From an uncultured Bacteroidales bacterium (GTDB lineage Bacteria > Bacteroidota > Bacteroidia > Bacteroidales > FEN-979), in contig CAISRB010000012.1 in assembly GCA_903887775.1 (NCBI GenBank), positions 248,001 through 312,000 on the forward strand: a stretch of 64,000 bases of DNA, given 5' to 3'. The notes beneath the pieces are model-generated. The model ran no database searches and was not told where the DNA came from. It worked only from the letters and a program-made list of their open reading frames with translations. Within the stretch, counting starts at the first letter, position 1. Each line of letters starts with the position of its first letter. Made by a program: the position numbers and the translations under genes. Shown here piece by piece: positions 26,468 to 35,224 of this stretch.

Positions 26468-26481
26468 TTGACAAATGTCAA
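26468..26481. promoter_or_regulatory. Inverted repeat TTGACA-aa-TGTCAA in the cyclase/nuoA divergent region
   Basis: Six-base arms with a 2-nt centre. A close relative, TTGACA-ta-TGTCAT, sits just upstream of the acyl-CoA ligase promoter (53416-53429). No known regulator is assigned. Confidence 0.45.
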
Positions 26482-26596
26482 CACCCCTAATGACATTTTC
26501 CGGCACGTCAGCTTTATATTATTGTAAATAAGAATATTACTATTTATAAATATTATGTGTATTTATCGCTTCGCTAGGTTAAGTCAGATAAATTTT

Positions 26597-26604
26597 TAAT
26601 TTTG
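26597..26604 (+). promoter_or_regulatory. -7 box (TAATTTTG) for the nuo operon
   Basis: Perfect TAnnTTTG, 28 bp before the nuoA ATG. A -33 TTG is not evident at the proper distance, which could mean an activated or weak promoter. Confidence 0.6.
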
Positions 26605-26614
26605 CGCTCAGATC

Positions 26615-26630
26615 TGTTAACATGTTAACA
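26615..26630. promoter_or_regulatory. Rex-like operator TGTTAACATGTTAACA upstream of nuoA
   Basis: A perfect 16-bp palindrome, 10 bp after the -7 box and 2 bp before the ATG. It matches 12 of the 14 fixed positions of the Rex operator form TTGTTAA-N4-TTAACAA. The position over the transcript start fits repression. The same core occurs at hdrC (44630-44645). Confidence 0.65.
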
Positions 26631-26632
26631 TT

Positions 26633-26983
26633 ATGAGTGCTGAAAGCCTGATTCTATTCTTTATAGTCGGGGCATTTTTAGTTGGTATTGCCCTGCTGTT
26701 TTCGAGTTTAGTCCCACCTACATCTACCAACTCCCAGAAAGCCGAAGCTTATGAATGCGGGATTCCCACAGAAGGTATAACCTGGTTGCAGTTCAATGTC
26801 GGGTATTATCTTTTTGCCATTATCTTCCTGGTGTTCGACGTTGAAACGGTCTTTATCTTCCCCTGGGCCATTATGATGAAATCGATGGGAATGACCGCTT
26901 TTATTGAGATCATCATTTTCTTTTTCGTATTAGGTGTAGGACTGCTTTATGCCTGGAAGAAAGGAGCGTTGAAATGGGAATAA
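26633..26983 (+). CDS. nuoA: NADH-quinone oxidoreductase subunit A
   Basis: A 116-residue membrane subunit of complex I with three helices. The loop between helices 1 and 2 has the conserved YECGIPT segment (here [11 protein letters not shown]), which lies near the quinone cavity. Helices 2 and 3 contain [10 protein letters not shown], another hallmark. It starts an 11-gene operon and overlaps nuoB by 10 bp. Confidence 0.95.
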   Translation: MSAESLILFFIVGAFLVGIALLFSSLVPPTSTNSQKAEAYECGIPTEGITWLQFNVGYYLFAIIFLVFDVETVFIFPWAIMMKSMGMTAFIEIIIFFFVLGVGLLYAWKKGALKWE

Positions 26984-27531
26984 AAAACATGAAGGAAAAG
27001 GACTTCCGGGATAACGAAACCCTGGAGTTGTTCAAGAGATCCGGTGGTAATGTATTGATGACTTCCATTGATGCTGTGATAGACTGGGGTCGTTCCAATT
27101 CAGTATGGCCGCTGACCTTTGCGACCAGCTGCTGCGGGATTGAAATGATGGCTACCGGAGCTTCCCGCCATGATTTTGCCCGTTTCGGGATTGAAGTTTA
27201 CCGTGCCAGCCCCCGCCAGGCCGACGTTATTGTGGTTGCAGGCACCATAGTAAACAAGATGGCCCCGGTACTGAAGCGTTTATATGACCAGATGTCGGAG
27301 CCAAGGTATGTTATAGCCATGGGAGCATGCGCCGTTTCAGGCGGACCTTTTTATTATAATTCCTATCATGTGGTTCGGGGGGTGGATCAGATTATCCCTG
27401 TGGATGTTTATATCCCCGGCTGCCCTCCGCGTCCCGAAGCTTTATTATACGGGATTATGCAGCTGCAGAGGAAAATCAAACTGGAAACCATCACCCGGCC
27501 CGAAGAATCTATGATCATGGGACGTAAATAA
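26974..27531 (+). CDS. nuoB: NADH-quinone oxidoreductase subunit B
   Basis: A 185-residue peripheral-arm subunit carrying the terminal 4Fe-4S cluster N2 that reduces quinone. The adjacent Cys53-Cys54 in [12 protein letters not shown], the Cys in [10 protein letters not shown] and the Cys in [10 protein letters not shown] are the four ligands. The ATG at 26974 overlaps nuoA; an alternative ATG at 26989 would shorten it by five residues. Confidence 0.96.
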   Translation: MGIKNMKEKDFRDNETLELFKRSGGNVLMTSIDAVIDWGRSNSVWPLTFATSCCGIEMMATGASRHDFARFGIEVYRASPRQADVIVVAGTIVNKMAPVLKRLYDQMSEPRYVIAMGACAVSGGPFYYNSYHVVRGVDQIIPVDVYIPGCPPRPEALLYGIMQLQRKIKLETITRPEESMIMGRK

Positions 27532-27534
27532 ACA

Positions 27535-27602
27535 ATTTTCGCTATTTATTCGCACCAATTATAAATTTCTAATGTGTGCTCATTTTTGCTTCGCAAAACA
27601 CC
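27535..27602 (-). repeat. Interspersed repeat of about 59 bp, copy before nuoC
   Basis: Read on the minus strand, it runs GTGTTTTGCGAAGCAAAA, then ATGAGCACACA, an A/T-rich middle, and GGTGCGAATAAATA. By eye it is identical at 50 of 59 positions to the copy at 36703-36762, which is on the plus strand. It contains the hairpin TTTTGC-TTC-GCAAAA at 27584-27598. It fills most of the 91-bp gap between nuoB and nuoC. Confidence 0.75.
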
Positions 27603-27622
27603 CTTTCGAAAAATAAGTTAAA

Positions 27623-28081
27623 ATGGACAATGATAGCTTAAAAGCCAGGATCCTTGAAATTGTGCCTGAAGCACAGCAGGAGGAAAACAAGCAGTACCTC
27701 ACAATTCTGGTACCTGCCGCCAAACTCCATGACCTGGCCCTTAAAATGAAGAGTACAACTGATCTTGCCTTCGATTACCTGATCTGTCTCAGCGGTGTTG
27801 ATTACGGCAAGCAGCTTGCTGTTGTATATCACATCAATTCCATCCTCCAAAAACATACCGTTGTTATTAAGGTTAAAACCGATGACAGAATTAATCCCTC
27901 TTTCGACACGGTAAGCGATATCTGGCGAACAGCTGAGTTTCATGAGCGCGAGGCATATGATATGTTTGGCATCCGGTTTAACAACCATCCCGATCTCCGA
28001 CGTATCTTCCTTGAGGAAGACTGGAAAGGGTATCCCCTGCGCAAGGATTATGTGGATGAAGTAAACATCGTTGAATTCTAG
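27623..28081 (+). CDS. nuoC: NADH-quinone oxidoreductase subunit C
   Basis: A 152-residue peripheral subunit (30-kDa type). The signature WRTAEFHEREAYDMFGIRFNNHPDLRRIFLEEDWKGYPLRKDY, seen in pieces, is at residues about 100-145. It is not fused to nuoD, unlike in E. coli; the two genes are 3 bp apart. Confidence 0.95.
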   Translation: MDNDSLKARILEIVPEAQQEENKQYLTILVPAAKLHDLALKMKSTTDLAFDYLICLSGVDYGKQLAVVYHINSILQKHTVVIKVKTDDRINPSFDTVSDIWRTAEFHEREAYDMFGIRFNNHPDLRRIFLEEDWKGYPLRKDYVDEVNIVEF

Positions 28082-28084
28082 TCT

Positions 28085-29212
28085 ATGAAAGAGATTATTA
28101 ACCTGCCCGTCAGCAAGATCGAGGAAGAGGAATACCATATTAATATGGGGCCCCAGCATCCCTCCACCCACGGAGTTCTGAGGCTGCTGGTATCCCTCCA
28201 GGGAGAGATCGTCAAAAGCCTTAAGCCACATTGCGGTTATATTCATCGCGGCATTGAGAAAATGTGTGAAAAAGACACCTATCCCCAGGTGATTCATCTC
28301 ACCGACAGGATGGATTATCTTTCGGCACATATTAACAACCATGCAGTATGCCTGCTAGTTGAGAAAGCTCTTGAGATCGAGGTCCCGGAACGTGTAAAAT
28401 ACATCCGGACCATCATGGATGAACTTACCCGCATACAATCGCACCAACTCTGGTGGTCAAGTTTTGGCATGGACCTGGGTGGACTTACCTGTTTCTTTTA
28501 TGGTCTCCGCGATCGTGAAATGATCCTTGATATCTGGGAAGAAACCACCGGCAGCCGTTTTCTTCAGAGTTATAACTGCCCGGGAGGTGTGATGCAGGAC
28601 ATCCATCCGAACTTCCAGAAGAAAGTTCATGCATTCATCAAGACATTCAAGAAAAAAATCAAAGATTACGACCGCATCCTTTCAGGCAATGTCATATTTG
28701 AAAATCGCAGCCAGGGCGTCGGTATTCTTTCAAAGGAAGATGCAATCAGCTATGGTGTCACCGGCCCTTCGGGACGCGGTTCAGGCTGGTCGTGCGACAT
28801 CCGCAAGATCGAACCATACAGCATGTACGGCCAGGTACATTTCAATGAAGTGCTGCGTTACGAATGCGACACTTACTCCAGATATATGGTGCGAATGCAG
28901 GAAATGCATGAATCGATGAACATCATCGAACAGCTTATCGACAATATACCTGCAGGAGATCATTCGGCCAAAATGAAAGCAGTAATCAAGCTGCCAGCCG
29001 GTGAATATTTTCAGCGTGTTGAATCAGCCCGAGGAGAACTCGACGTTTATGTTGTCAGCGATGGCAACAAGACCCCTTACAGGATGAAATTCCGTACCCC
29101 GAGCTTTACCAATTTGGGGGTGCTTGACCATATCAGCCGCGGTATGAAGATTGCCGACCTCGTTGCCATCGGAGCTTCTCTCGACCTAGTAATTCCGGAT
29201 ATTGACAGATAA
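28085..29212 (+). CDS. nuoD: NADH-quinone oxidoreductase subunit D
   Basis: A 375-residue subunit (49-kDa type) that forms the quinone-binding pocket with nuoB. The N-terminus has NMGPQHPSTHGVLRL, where the His and following residues line the quinone site, followed by HCGYIHRGIEKM. It descends from NiFe hydrogenase large subunits but lacks the metal-binding Cys, as normal. The length is normal. Confidence 0.96.
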   Translation: MKEIINLPVSKIEEEEYHINMGPQHPSTHGVLRLLVSLQGEIVKSLKPHCGYIHRGIEKMCEKDTYPQVIHLTDRMDYLSAHINNHAVCLLVEKALEIEVPERVKYIRTIMDELTRIQSHQLWWSSFGMDLGGLTCFFYGLRDREMILDIWEETTGSRFLQSYNCPGGVMQDIHPNFQKKVHAFIKTFKKKIKDYDRILSGNVIFENRSQGVGILSKEDAISYGVTGPSGRGSGWSCDIRKIEPYSMYGQVHFNEVLRYECDTYSRYMVRMQEMHESMNIIEQLIDNIPAGDHSAKMKAVIKLPAGEYFQRVESARGELDVYVVSDGNKTPYRMKFRTPSFTNLGVLDHISRGMKIADLVAIGASLDLVIPDIDR

Positions 29213-29224
29213 AAACAAGGTAGT

Positions 29225-30313
29225 ATGACCTTTAATATTTACGATTTTACATCGTTTAACAGGTGGATTGATGAGGGGCTGAACAGCATCATGTCGCCCA
29301 CCTGGGCACTGATTACCGAGATGGCTATCATCGGGATAGTCTTCCTGCTTTTCTATGCAATTGTCGGCCTGTTCCTCGTATATGCCGAAAGAAAGGTTTG
29401 TGCCTTCATGCAGAACCGGGTCGGGCCAAACAGGGTTGGGCCCTACGGGATCTTCCAGACCATTGCCGACTTCATCAAATTGCTGATGAAAGAACTCGTG
29501 TATATCAAGGATTCCGATAAGCTCCTGTTCAACATAGCACCCTTCATCGTGATCATTGCCTCTTTCATGGCACTTTCCGCCGTACCATTTGCGAAAGGAC
29601 TTCATGCCATCGATTTCGACATCGGGATCCTTTATGTGATCGCCGTTTCATCCCTGGGTGTTGTCGGCATCTTGCTTGCAGGCTGGTCCTCAAACAACAA
29701 ATATTCACTTATCGGGGCTATGAGAAGCGGTGCACAGATCGTCAGTTATGAACTCTCGGTGGGGCTTTCACTGCTTACCATTATCGTTCTGGCAGGGACG
29801 ATGCAGTTTTCGGAGATCGTTGAAATGCAGAGGAATGGCTGGTTCATTTTTAAAGGGCACATCCCGGCAATTATAGCCTTTATAGTGTTCCTGATCGCCA
29901 GTACGGCCGAAACAAACCGTGGGCCTTTTGACCTTGCTGAAGCCGAATCGGAGCTTACAGCAGGTTTCCATACCGAATATTCCGGGATCAAGTTTGCATT
30001 TTTCTTCCTGGCAGAGTATATGAATATGTTCCTGGTTGCCTCAATCGCCGCAACAGTATTCTGGGGTGGCTGGATGCCCTTCCATGTTTCCGGATGGGCA
30101 GGGTTCAACACTATCATGGACTATATCCCGCCCCTGGTATGGTATTTCGGAAAAACTGCCTTTATCATCTGGCTGATGATGTTGTTCAAATGGACTTTCC
30201 CGCGACTCCGTATCGACCAGCTACTGACCCTCGAGTGGAAATACCTGCTCCCGATAAACCTGGTCAACATACTCTTTATGGCATTTTTAGTATTAATGCA
30301 TTGGCATTTTTAG
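29225..30313 (+). CDS. nuoH: NADH-quinone oxidoreductase subunit H
   Basis: A 362-residue membrane subunit at the junction of the peripheral and membrane arms. It has about eight helices and the conserved loop with [22 protein letters not shown] and the acidic motif [27 protein letters not shown], both essential for coupling quinone chemistry to proton movement. The length is slightly above average. Confidence 0.96.
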   Translation: MTFNIYDFTSFNRWIDEGLNSIMSPTWALITEMAIIGIVFLLFYAIVGLFLVYAERKVCAFMQNRVGPNRVGPYGIFQTIADFIKLLMKELVYIKDSDKLLFNIAPFIVIIASFMALSAVPFAKGLHAIDFDIGILYVIAVSSLGVVGILLAGWSSNNKYSLIGAMRSGAQIVSYELSVGLSLLTIIVLAGTMQFSEIVEMQRNGWFIFKGHIPAIIAFIVFLIASTAETNRGPFDLAEAESELTAGFHTEYSGIKFAFFFLAEYMNMFLVASIAATVFWGGWMPFHVSGWAGFNTIMDYIPPLVWYFGKTAFIIWLMMLFKWTFPRLRIDQLLTLEWKYLLPINLVNILFMAFLVLMHWHF

Positions 30314-30319
30314 CATACT

Positions 30320-30799
30320 ATGAACAGCTTCTTTAGATATTTTTCAGATATTTTCCATGGGGTGAAATCCCTGCTTATCGGGATGTCGGTCACAGGCCGG
30401 TATTTCTTCAGCCCCGGGCAGATCGTAACACAGCAGTATCCTGAGAACAGGAAGAACCTGCAGATGTTTGAACGTTTCAAAGGTGAAGTTATCATGCTTC
30501 ACGATATAAACAACCAGCATCGCTGCAATGGATGCGGGATTTGTGAAAACAACTGCCCAAACGGTTCAATAGAAATCATTTCGGCCAGGATCACAGGGGA
30601 AGACGGCAAATCAAAACGTATAATCGATAAGCATATCTACCATCTTGGCATGTGCACTTTCTGCGGATTATGCGTTAAGAACTGCCCCTCCAATGCCCTT
30701 GGTTTCGGAAATGAGTTTGAGCATGCAGTGTTCGACCGTTCCAAACTGAATAAAGTATTAAATCAACCCGGTTCATCCATTATTAAAGGTGTAGAGTGA
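30320..30799 (+). CDS. nuoI: NADH-quinone oxidoreductase subunit I
   Basis: A 159-residue ferredoxin-like subunit with two 4Fe-4S motifs, CNGCGICENNCP from Cys69 and CTFCGLCVKNCP from Cys112. It passes electrons to cluster N2 in nuoB. In complexes without nuoEFG this subunit is the likely docking site for an external donor such as ferredoxin. The N-terminal 60 residues contain the amphipathic segment that lies on the membrane. Confidence 0.95.
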   Translation: MNSFFRYFSDIFHGVKSLLIGMSVTGRYFFSPGQIVTQQYPENRKNLQMFERFKGEVIMLHDINNQHRCNGCGICENNCPNGSIEIISARITGEDGKSKRIIDKHIYHLGMCTFCGLCVKNCPSNALGFGNEFEHAVFDRSKLNKVLNQPGSSIIKGVE

Positions 30800-31308
30800 T
30801 GACGAACAATCAATTCATGTTTTTGGTATTTTCAGTGGTGATCGTAGTTTTCTCACTGCTGACAGTGACCAGCCGTCGCATCCTGAGAGCAGCGACTTTC
30901 CTGCTGTTCGTGCTGGTCTCAACGTCAGGATTATATTTCCTGCTCAGGTTTAACTTCCTTGCAGCCATCCAGCTCACCTTGTATGCCGGTGGTATCGTGG
31001 TGCTGATCATCTTCTCCATACTGCTGACCAGCCATATCAGTGAGAAACTGGCTGTTCCGCCGGTAACCAAAAGGATTTATGCAGCTATTGCCGCCATCGC
31101 CGGCGCCGTTCTGTGTATACTTACAATTCTGCAGACTCAGTTTGTCCAGAAAACATTAGACCCGGCAAGAGTTCATATCAGGACTATCGGAGAAGGTATG
31201 CTGAGTACCGGCAAATACGGTTATGCACTGCCATTTGAAGTCATCAGCGTATTGCTGCTGGCAGCCATGATAGGCTCTATAATACTGGCTAAGAAAAGAA
31301 AAGATTAA
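30799..31308 (+). CDS. nuoJ: NADH-quinone oxidoreductase subunit J
   Basis: A 169-residue membrane subunit with five helices. Helix 3 has YAGGIVVLIIFSILL, the conserved region with the pi-bulge important for coupling. The ATG at 30799 overlaps the nuoI stop (TGATG); a GTG one codon upstream is also possible. Confidence 0.93.
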   Translation: MTNNQFMFLVFSVVIVVFSLLTVTSRRILRAATFLLFVLVSTSGLYFLLRFNFLAAIQLTLYAGGIVVLIIFSILLTSHISEKLAVPPVTKRIYAAIAAIAGAVLCILTILQTQFVQKTLDPARVHIRTIGEGMLSTGKYGYALPFEVISVLLLAAMIGSIILAKKRKD

Positions 31309-31325
31309 TTTTAAAAACACCCGCT

Positions 31326-31643
31326 ATGTTTGAAGGCGTACCTGTTCATTGGTTCCTGGTCCTGGCCACCACAATGTTTTTTATCGGGATCTACGGTTTC
31401 CTGGTAAGGAAAAACCTGATCACGATGCTGATGTCGCTCGAACTCATCCTGAATTCGGTCTGCATCAATTTCGTGGCATTCAACAAAATCCTTTTCCCGG
31501 AACATCTCGAAGGGATGTTTTTTACACTGTTCATCATCGCGGTTGCTGCAGCTGAGGCTTCCGTAGCGATCGCAATCATCATCAATATATACCGCCGTCT
31601 GGTGAATATTGATGTGGAAAAGATGAATGAAATGAAATACTAG
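31326..31643 (+). CDS. nuoK: NADH-quinone oxidoreductase subunit K
   Basis: A 105-residue membrane subunit with three helices and the two buried Glu residues of the family (in MSLELILNSVCINFVAF and AVAAAEASVAIAIIINIYR), related to MrpC antiporter subunits. A 101-bp gap with a heptamer array follows before nuoL. Confidence 0.95.
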   Translation: MFEGVPVHWFLVLATTMFFIGIYGFLVRKNLITMLMSLELILNSVCINFVAFNKILFPEHLEGMFFTLFIIAVAAAEASVAIAIIINIYRRLVNIDVEKMNEMKY

Positions 31644-31662
31644 CCATTAGGCATAAGCCAGG

Positions 31663-31708
31663 AGCCATGAGGGAGAATATCATGGCTCATGGCTCATCAC
31701 TCATGGCT
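31663..31708 (+). repeat. Heptamer array CATGGCT x4 with inverted copy, between nuoK and nuoL
   Basis: 31681-31708 is CATGGCT, CATGGCT, CATCACT, CATGGCT in exact 7-nt register. The reverse complement of CTCATGGCT occurs at 31663-31671, so a 9-bp stem with either of two downstream copies is possible. The array ends in TTTTAAAA. Confidence 0.8.
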
Positions 31709-31744
31709 TTTAAAACAATGACTAATGCATAATATAACCAACAT

Positions 31745-33664
31745 ATGATCGATTTCAGTTACACCATCTGGATACTGCTGATACCACTGATAGTGTTCGT
31801 GGTCACAGGGCTTACAGGCAACAGGTTCAAACCCATAGTTACAGGGATTATAGGAACTGCCGGACTGGGTATTGTATTTTTGCTGTCAGTCATAACCGCG
31901 TACAAATTCTTTTTTGTCCTCGATAAGGTTGACGGCGCTTTCCAGCGACTGCTGGCATTCAATTATACCTGGCTCAACCTCACCGACAAGCTGCATATCA
32001 ACATAGGTGTTCTTCTGGATCCTATCTCGGTAATGATGCTTATTGTCATCTCGACGGTATCCTTTATGGTGCATATTTATTCCCTTGGGTATATGAAAGG
32101 GGAGAAAGGATTTGCCCGGTTTTTTTCCATCCTTTCCCTGTTCAGCTTTTCTATGCTCGGACTTGTCATTGCCACCAACATTTTCCAGATGTACATTTTC
32201 TGGGAGCTTGTAGGGGTTTCATCCTTCCTGCTGATTGGCTTCTACTATGAAAAAGACTCGGCGGTGGCTGCAAGCAAGAAAGCATTTATTGTCACCCGTT
32301 TTGCCGACCTGGGATTCCTTATTGGTATCCTGGTTCTTTCCTATACAACAGGCACATTTGATTTCATTACACTTACAGGTCCGAACAGCCCGGCTTTCAC
32401 TTCCGGACAGGGGATCATGTTCCTGGGCATGTCGACGATGACCTGGTCAATGCTGTTTATCTTCATGGGCGGCGCCGGTAAATCGGCGATGTTTCCCCTG
32501 CATATCTGGCTGCCCGATGCCATGGAAGGCCCCACCCCTGTGTCGGCGCTTATCCATGCCGCCACCATGGTTGTTGCCGGTGTTTACCTTGTTGCCCGTA
32601 TGTTCCCGATCTTTCATCATGAGCAGTCGGCACTTGAGATCGTGGCATGGGTCGGAGGGTTCACTTCTTTGTTTGCCGCGGTGATCGCATGTACACAATA
32701 CGACATTAAACGTGTTCTCGCGTACTCGACCATGTCGCAGATCGGCTTAATGATGCTGGCCCTCGGTGTTTCTGGATATGGAGGGGAAGATGGCCTGGGG
32801 TATATGGCGTCGATGTTTCACCTGTTCACGCATGCTTTCTTCAAAGCCTTGCTGTTCCTGGGTGCCGGCGCAATAATCCATGCTGTCCATTCGAATTATA
32901 TGCACGAGATGGGCGGATTACGGAAACACCTTCCGATCACACATGCAACTTTCCTCATTGCCTGCCTGGCGATTTCAGGTATCCCCCCGTTTGCGGGATT
33001 CTTCAGCAAAGACGAGATCCTGGTTGCAGCCTTCCATCACAACAAAGCCTTGTTTGCTATGGAATACCTGGTTGCCGGTATGACAGCCTTTTATATGTTC
33101 CGCCTTTATTTCAATGTGTTCTGGGGGAAAGAACAGCATTACCATCATACGCCTCACGAAGCTCCGTTAACTATGACTTTACCGCTGATCATCCTGGCTA
33201 TCGGTTCAACTTTTGCAGGTTTTATCCCCTTTACAAAGCTTGTCACTTCTGACAGTCTCCCTTTTGAGAACAATACAGAATGGGGTATTGCAATACCTTC
33301 AATTCTGATTGCCCTGGTTGGTATAGGTATCGCCACAATGCTGTATATGAAGAAATCCGACACTTCGAAAAAAGTTTCAATAGCTCTTGGCGGATTTTAC
33401 ACGGCGGCCTTCAACAAGTTTTACATTGACCAGGTTTATCTTTTCATTACAAAAAAAATATTGTTCAACTATGTGTCACGACCGGTTGCGTGGTTCGACC
33501 GTCATATTGTAGATGGCACCATGAACCAGATTGCTTTCGTCACTAATGTGGCTTCAGATAAGATCAAAGGATTTCAGAGTGGACAGCTGCAGCAGTATGC
33601 CCTTGCCTTCGTCTCAGGGGTTATTGGCCTGGCTTTGTTATTCACCTATTTATGGACCAACTAA
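31745..33664 (+). CDS. nuoL: NADH-quinone oxidoreductase subunit L
   Basis: A 639-residue antiporter-like proton-pumping subunit, the most distal in the membrane arm. It has about 15-16 helices. WELVGVSSFLLIGFYYEKDSA holds the conserved Glu, and LPDAMEGPTPVSALIHAATMVVAGVYLVARM is the family signature. A C-terminal extension contains the lateral helix expected in NuoL (residues about 530-600). Confidence 0.96.
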   Translation: MIDFSYTIWILLIPLIVFVVTGLTGNRFKPIVTGIIGTAGLGIVFLLSVITAYKFFFVLDKVDGAFQRLLAFNYTWLNLTDKLHINIGVLLDPISVMMLIVISTVSFMVHIYSLGYMKGEKGFARFFSILSLFSFSMLGLVIATNIFQMYIFWELVGVSSFLLIGFYYEKDSAVAASKKAFIVTRFADLGFLIGILVLSYTTGTFDFITLTGPNSPAFTSGQGIMFLGMSTMTWSMLFIFMGGAGKSAMFPLHIWLPDAMEGPTPVSALIHAATMVVAGVYLVARMFPIFHHEQSALEIVAWVGGFTSLFAAVIACTQYDIKRVLAYSTMSQIGLMMLALGVSGYGGEDGLGYMASMFHLFTHAFFKALLFLGAGAIIHAVHSNYMHEMGGLRKHLPITHATFLIACLAISGIPPFAGFFSKDEILVAAFHHNKALFAMEYLVAGMTAFYMFRLYFNVFWGKEQHYHHTPHEAPLTMTLPLIILAIGSTFAGFIPFTKLVTSDSLPFENNTEWGIAIPSILIALVGIGIATMLYMKKSDTSKKVSIALGGFYTAAFNKFYIDQVYLFITKKILFNYVSRPVAWFDRHIVDGTMNQIAFVTNVASDKIKGFQSGQLQQYALAFVSGVIGLALLFTYLWTN

Positions 33665-33676
33665 AACGATAAAATA

Positions 33677-35188
33677 ATGAGCTTTCTGTTATTGTTCATC
33701 GTAATACCTGTCCTGACTGTTATTGGGATATTTTTCAGCAAAAGCCATATGCAGGTTAAATGGACCGCTGTTCTGGGTATGAGTTGCCAGCTGATCACAG
33801 CTGGGATTCTCATTTACCTCTTCCTGGCTGCGCGGGCAGCTGGGAATACTGCAGAAATCCTTTTCTCACAGGATATGGTCTGGTACAAGAACCTGAACAT
33901 ACATTTCTTTATTGGAGTAGACGGTGTGTCAGTCGCTATGATAGGCCTTACCTCTATTGTGATCTTCGCAGGGATTTTTGCTTCCTGGGATGTAACTGAC
34001 CTGCCCAGGGAATTTTTCACATCGCTGATTCTTCTTTCGGCAGGGGTATTCGGGTTTTTTATTTCACTGGACCTTTTCACCCTTTTCCTTTTTTATGAAA
34101 TTGCTGTGATCCCGATGTACCTGCTTATCGGTATCTGGGGAAGCGGCCCCAGGCATTATTCGGCAATGAAGCTTACTCTTATGCTTATGGGCGGTTCGGC
34201 GCTGATCATGCTGGGCTTGCTTGGCCTTTATTTTAACTCAGCCCCGAATGGAGGGCCCCTGACTTTCAACCTGATCCAGATCTCGAAGGTGGCAATTCCA
34301 ATGCCGGCCCAGCGTTTCTTCTTCCCGTTCCTCTTTGTGGGATTTGGGGTGCTTGGTGCGCTTTTCCCTTTCCACACATGGTCGCCCGACGGTCATGCCT
34401 CGGCACCGACTGCTGTTTCTATGCTTCATGCTGGCGTCCTTATGAAACTAGGTGGTTACGGCTGCTACCGCGTTGCAGTATTCCTTCTTCCCGGCGCTGC
34501 TCATGAAATGGCATGGATTTTTTTGATCCTTACAACCATCGGCGTGATCTACGGAGCTTTCGGCGCTATCTGGCAGAAAGATTTAAAATATATCAACGCA
34601 TATTCCTCGGTGAGCCATTGCGCCCTGGTGCTTTTTGCCGTGCTGATGATGAACCAGACAGCAATGAACGGGGCCATCATGCAGATGATCTCCCACGGTA
34701 TCATGACAGCCCTTTTCTTTGCACTGATCGGGATGATTTACGGACGTACGCACACAAGGTATATAAACGAGATGGGCGGACTGATGAAAGTCATGCCGTT
34801 TCTTGGCGTTGCCTATGTGATTGGCGGGTTAGCTTCACTTGGGCTTCCCGGTTTCAGCGGCTTTGTTGCCGAGATGACCATATTCGTTGGCTCTTTTCAG
34901 CATAACGATGTTTTCCACAGGGTTGCAACCATAATCGCCGCTTCTTCGATTGTGGTGACAGCCGTGTATATCCTGCGTGTTATCGGTATCCTGCTTATGG
35001 GCAAGATAAAAAATCCGGAATTCAATCATATTACTGACGCCAAATGGTTTGACCGTATGAGCGTTGTTACCCTTATCCTTGGTATTACCGCTATCGGCCT
35101 GGCCCCTCTTTGGCTGAGCGATATGATCAATAACGGACTGGTTCCGGTTATGCAGAGGATATTGATGGCAGGCCCCGTTATTCATTAA
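33677..35188 (+). CDS. nuoM: NADH-quinone oxidoreductase subunit M
   Basis: A 503-residue antiporter-like proton-pumping subunit with about 14 helices. LFLFYEIAVIPMYLLIGIWG carries the conserved Glu, and FPFHTWSPDGHASAPTAVSMLHAGVLMKLGGYG, seen in pieces, is the family signature. It is 12 bp downstream of nuoL. Confidence 0.96.
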   Translation: MSFLLLFIVIPVLTVIGIFFSKSHMQVKWTAVLGMSCQLITAGILIYLFLAARAAGNTAEILFSQDMVWYKNLNIHFFIGVDGVSVAMIGLTSIVIFAGIFASWDVTDLPREFFTSLILLSAGVFGFFISLDLFTLFLFYEIAVIPMYLLIGIWGSGPRHYSAMKLTLMLMGGSALIMLGLLGLYFNSAPNGGPLTFNLIQISKVAIPMPAQRFFFPFLFVGFGVLGALFPFHTWSPDGHASAPTAVSMLHAGVLMKLGGYGCYRVAVFLLPGAAHEMAWIFLILTTIGVIYGAFGAIWQKDLKYINAYSSVSHCALVLFAVLMMNQTAMNGAIMQMISHGIMTALFFALIGMIYGRTHTRYINEMGGLMKVMPFLGVAYVIGGLASLGLPGFSGFVAEMTIFVGSFQHNDVFHRVATIIAASSIVVTAVYILRVIGILLMGKIKNPEFNHITDAKWFDRMSVVTLILGITAIGLAPLWLSDMINNGLVPVMQRILMAGPVIH

Positions 35189-35224
35189 ATCGAAAAAAGT
35201 AGAAAACAAATAAATATCTGACCC

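Noticed and set aside
26568-26574. Extra GCGAAGC mini-hairpin upstream of nuoA
   Set aside because: Only a 2-bp stem is possible and the flanks do not pair, so it was left out of the hairpin family.
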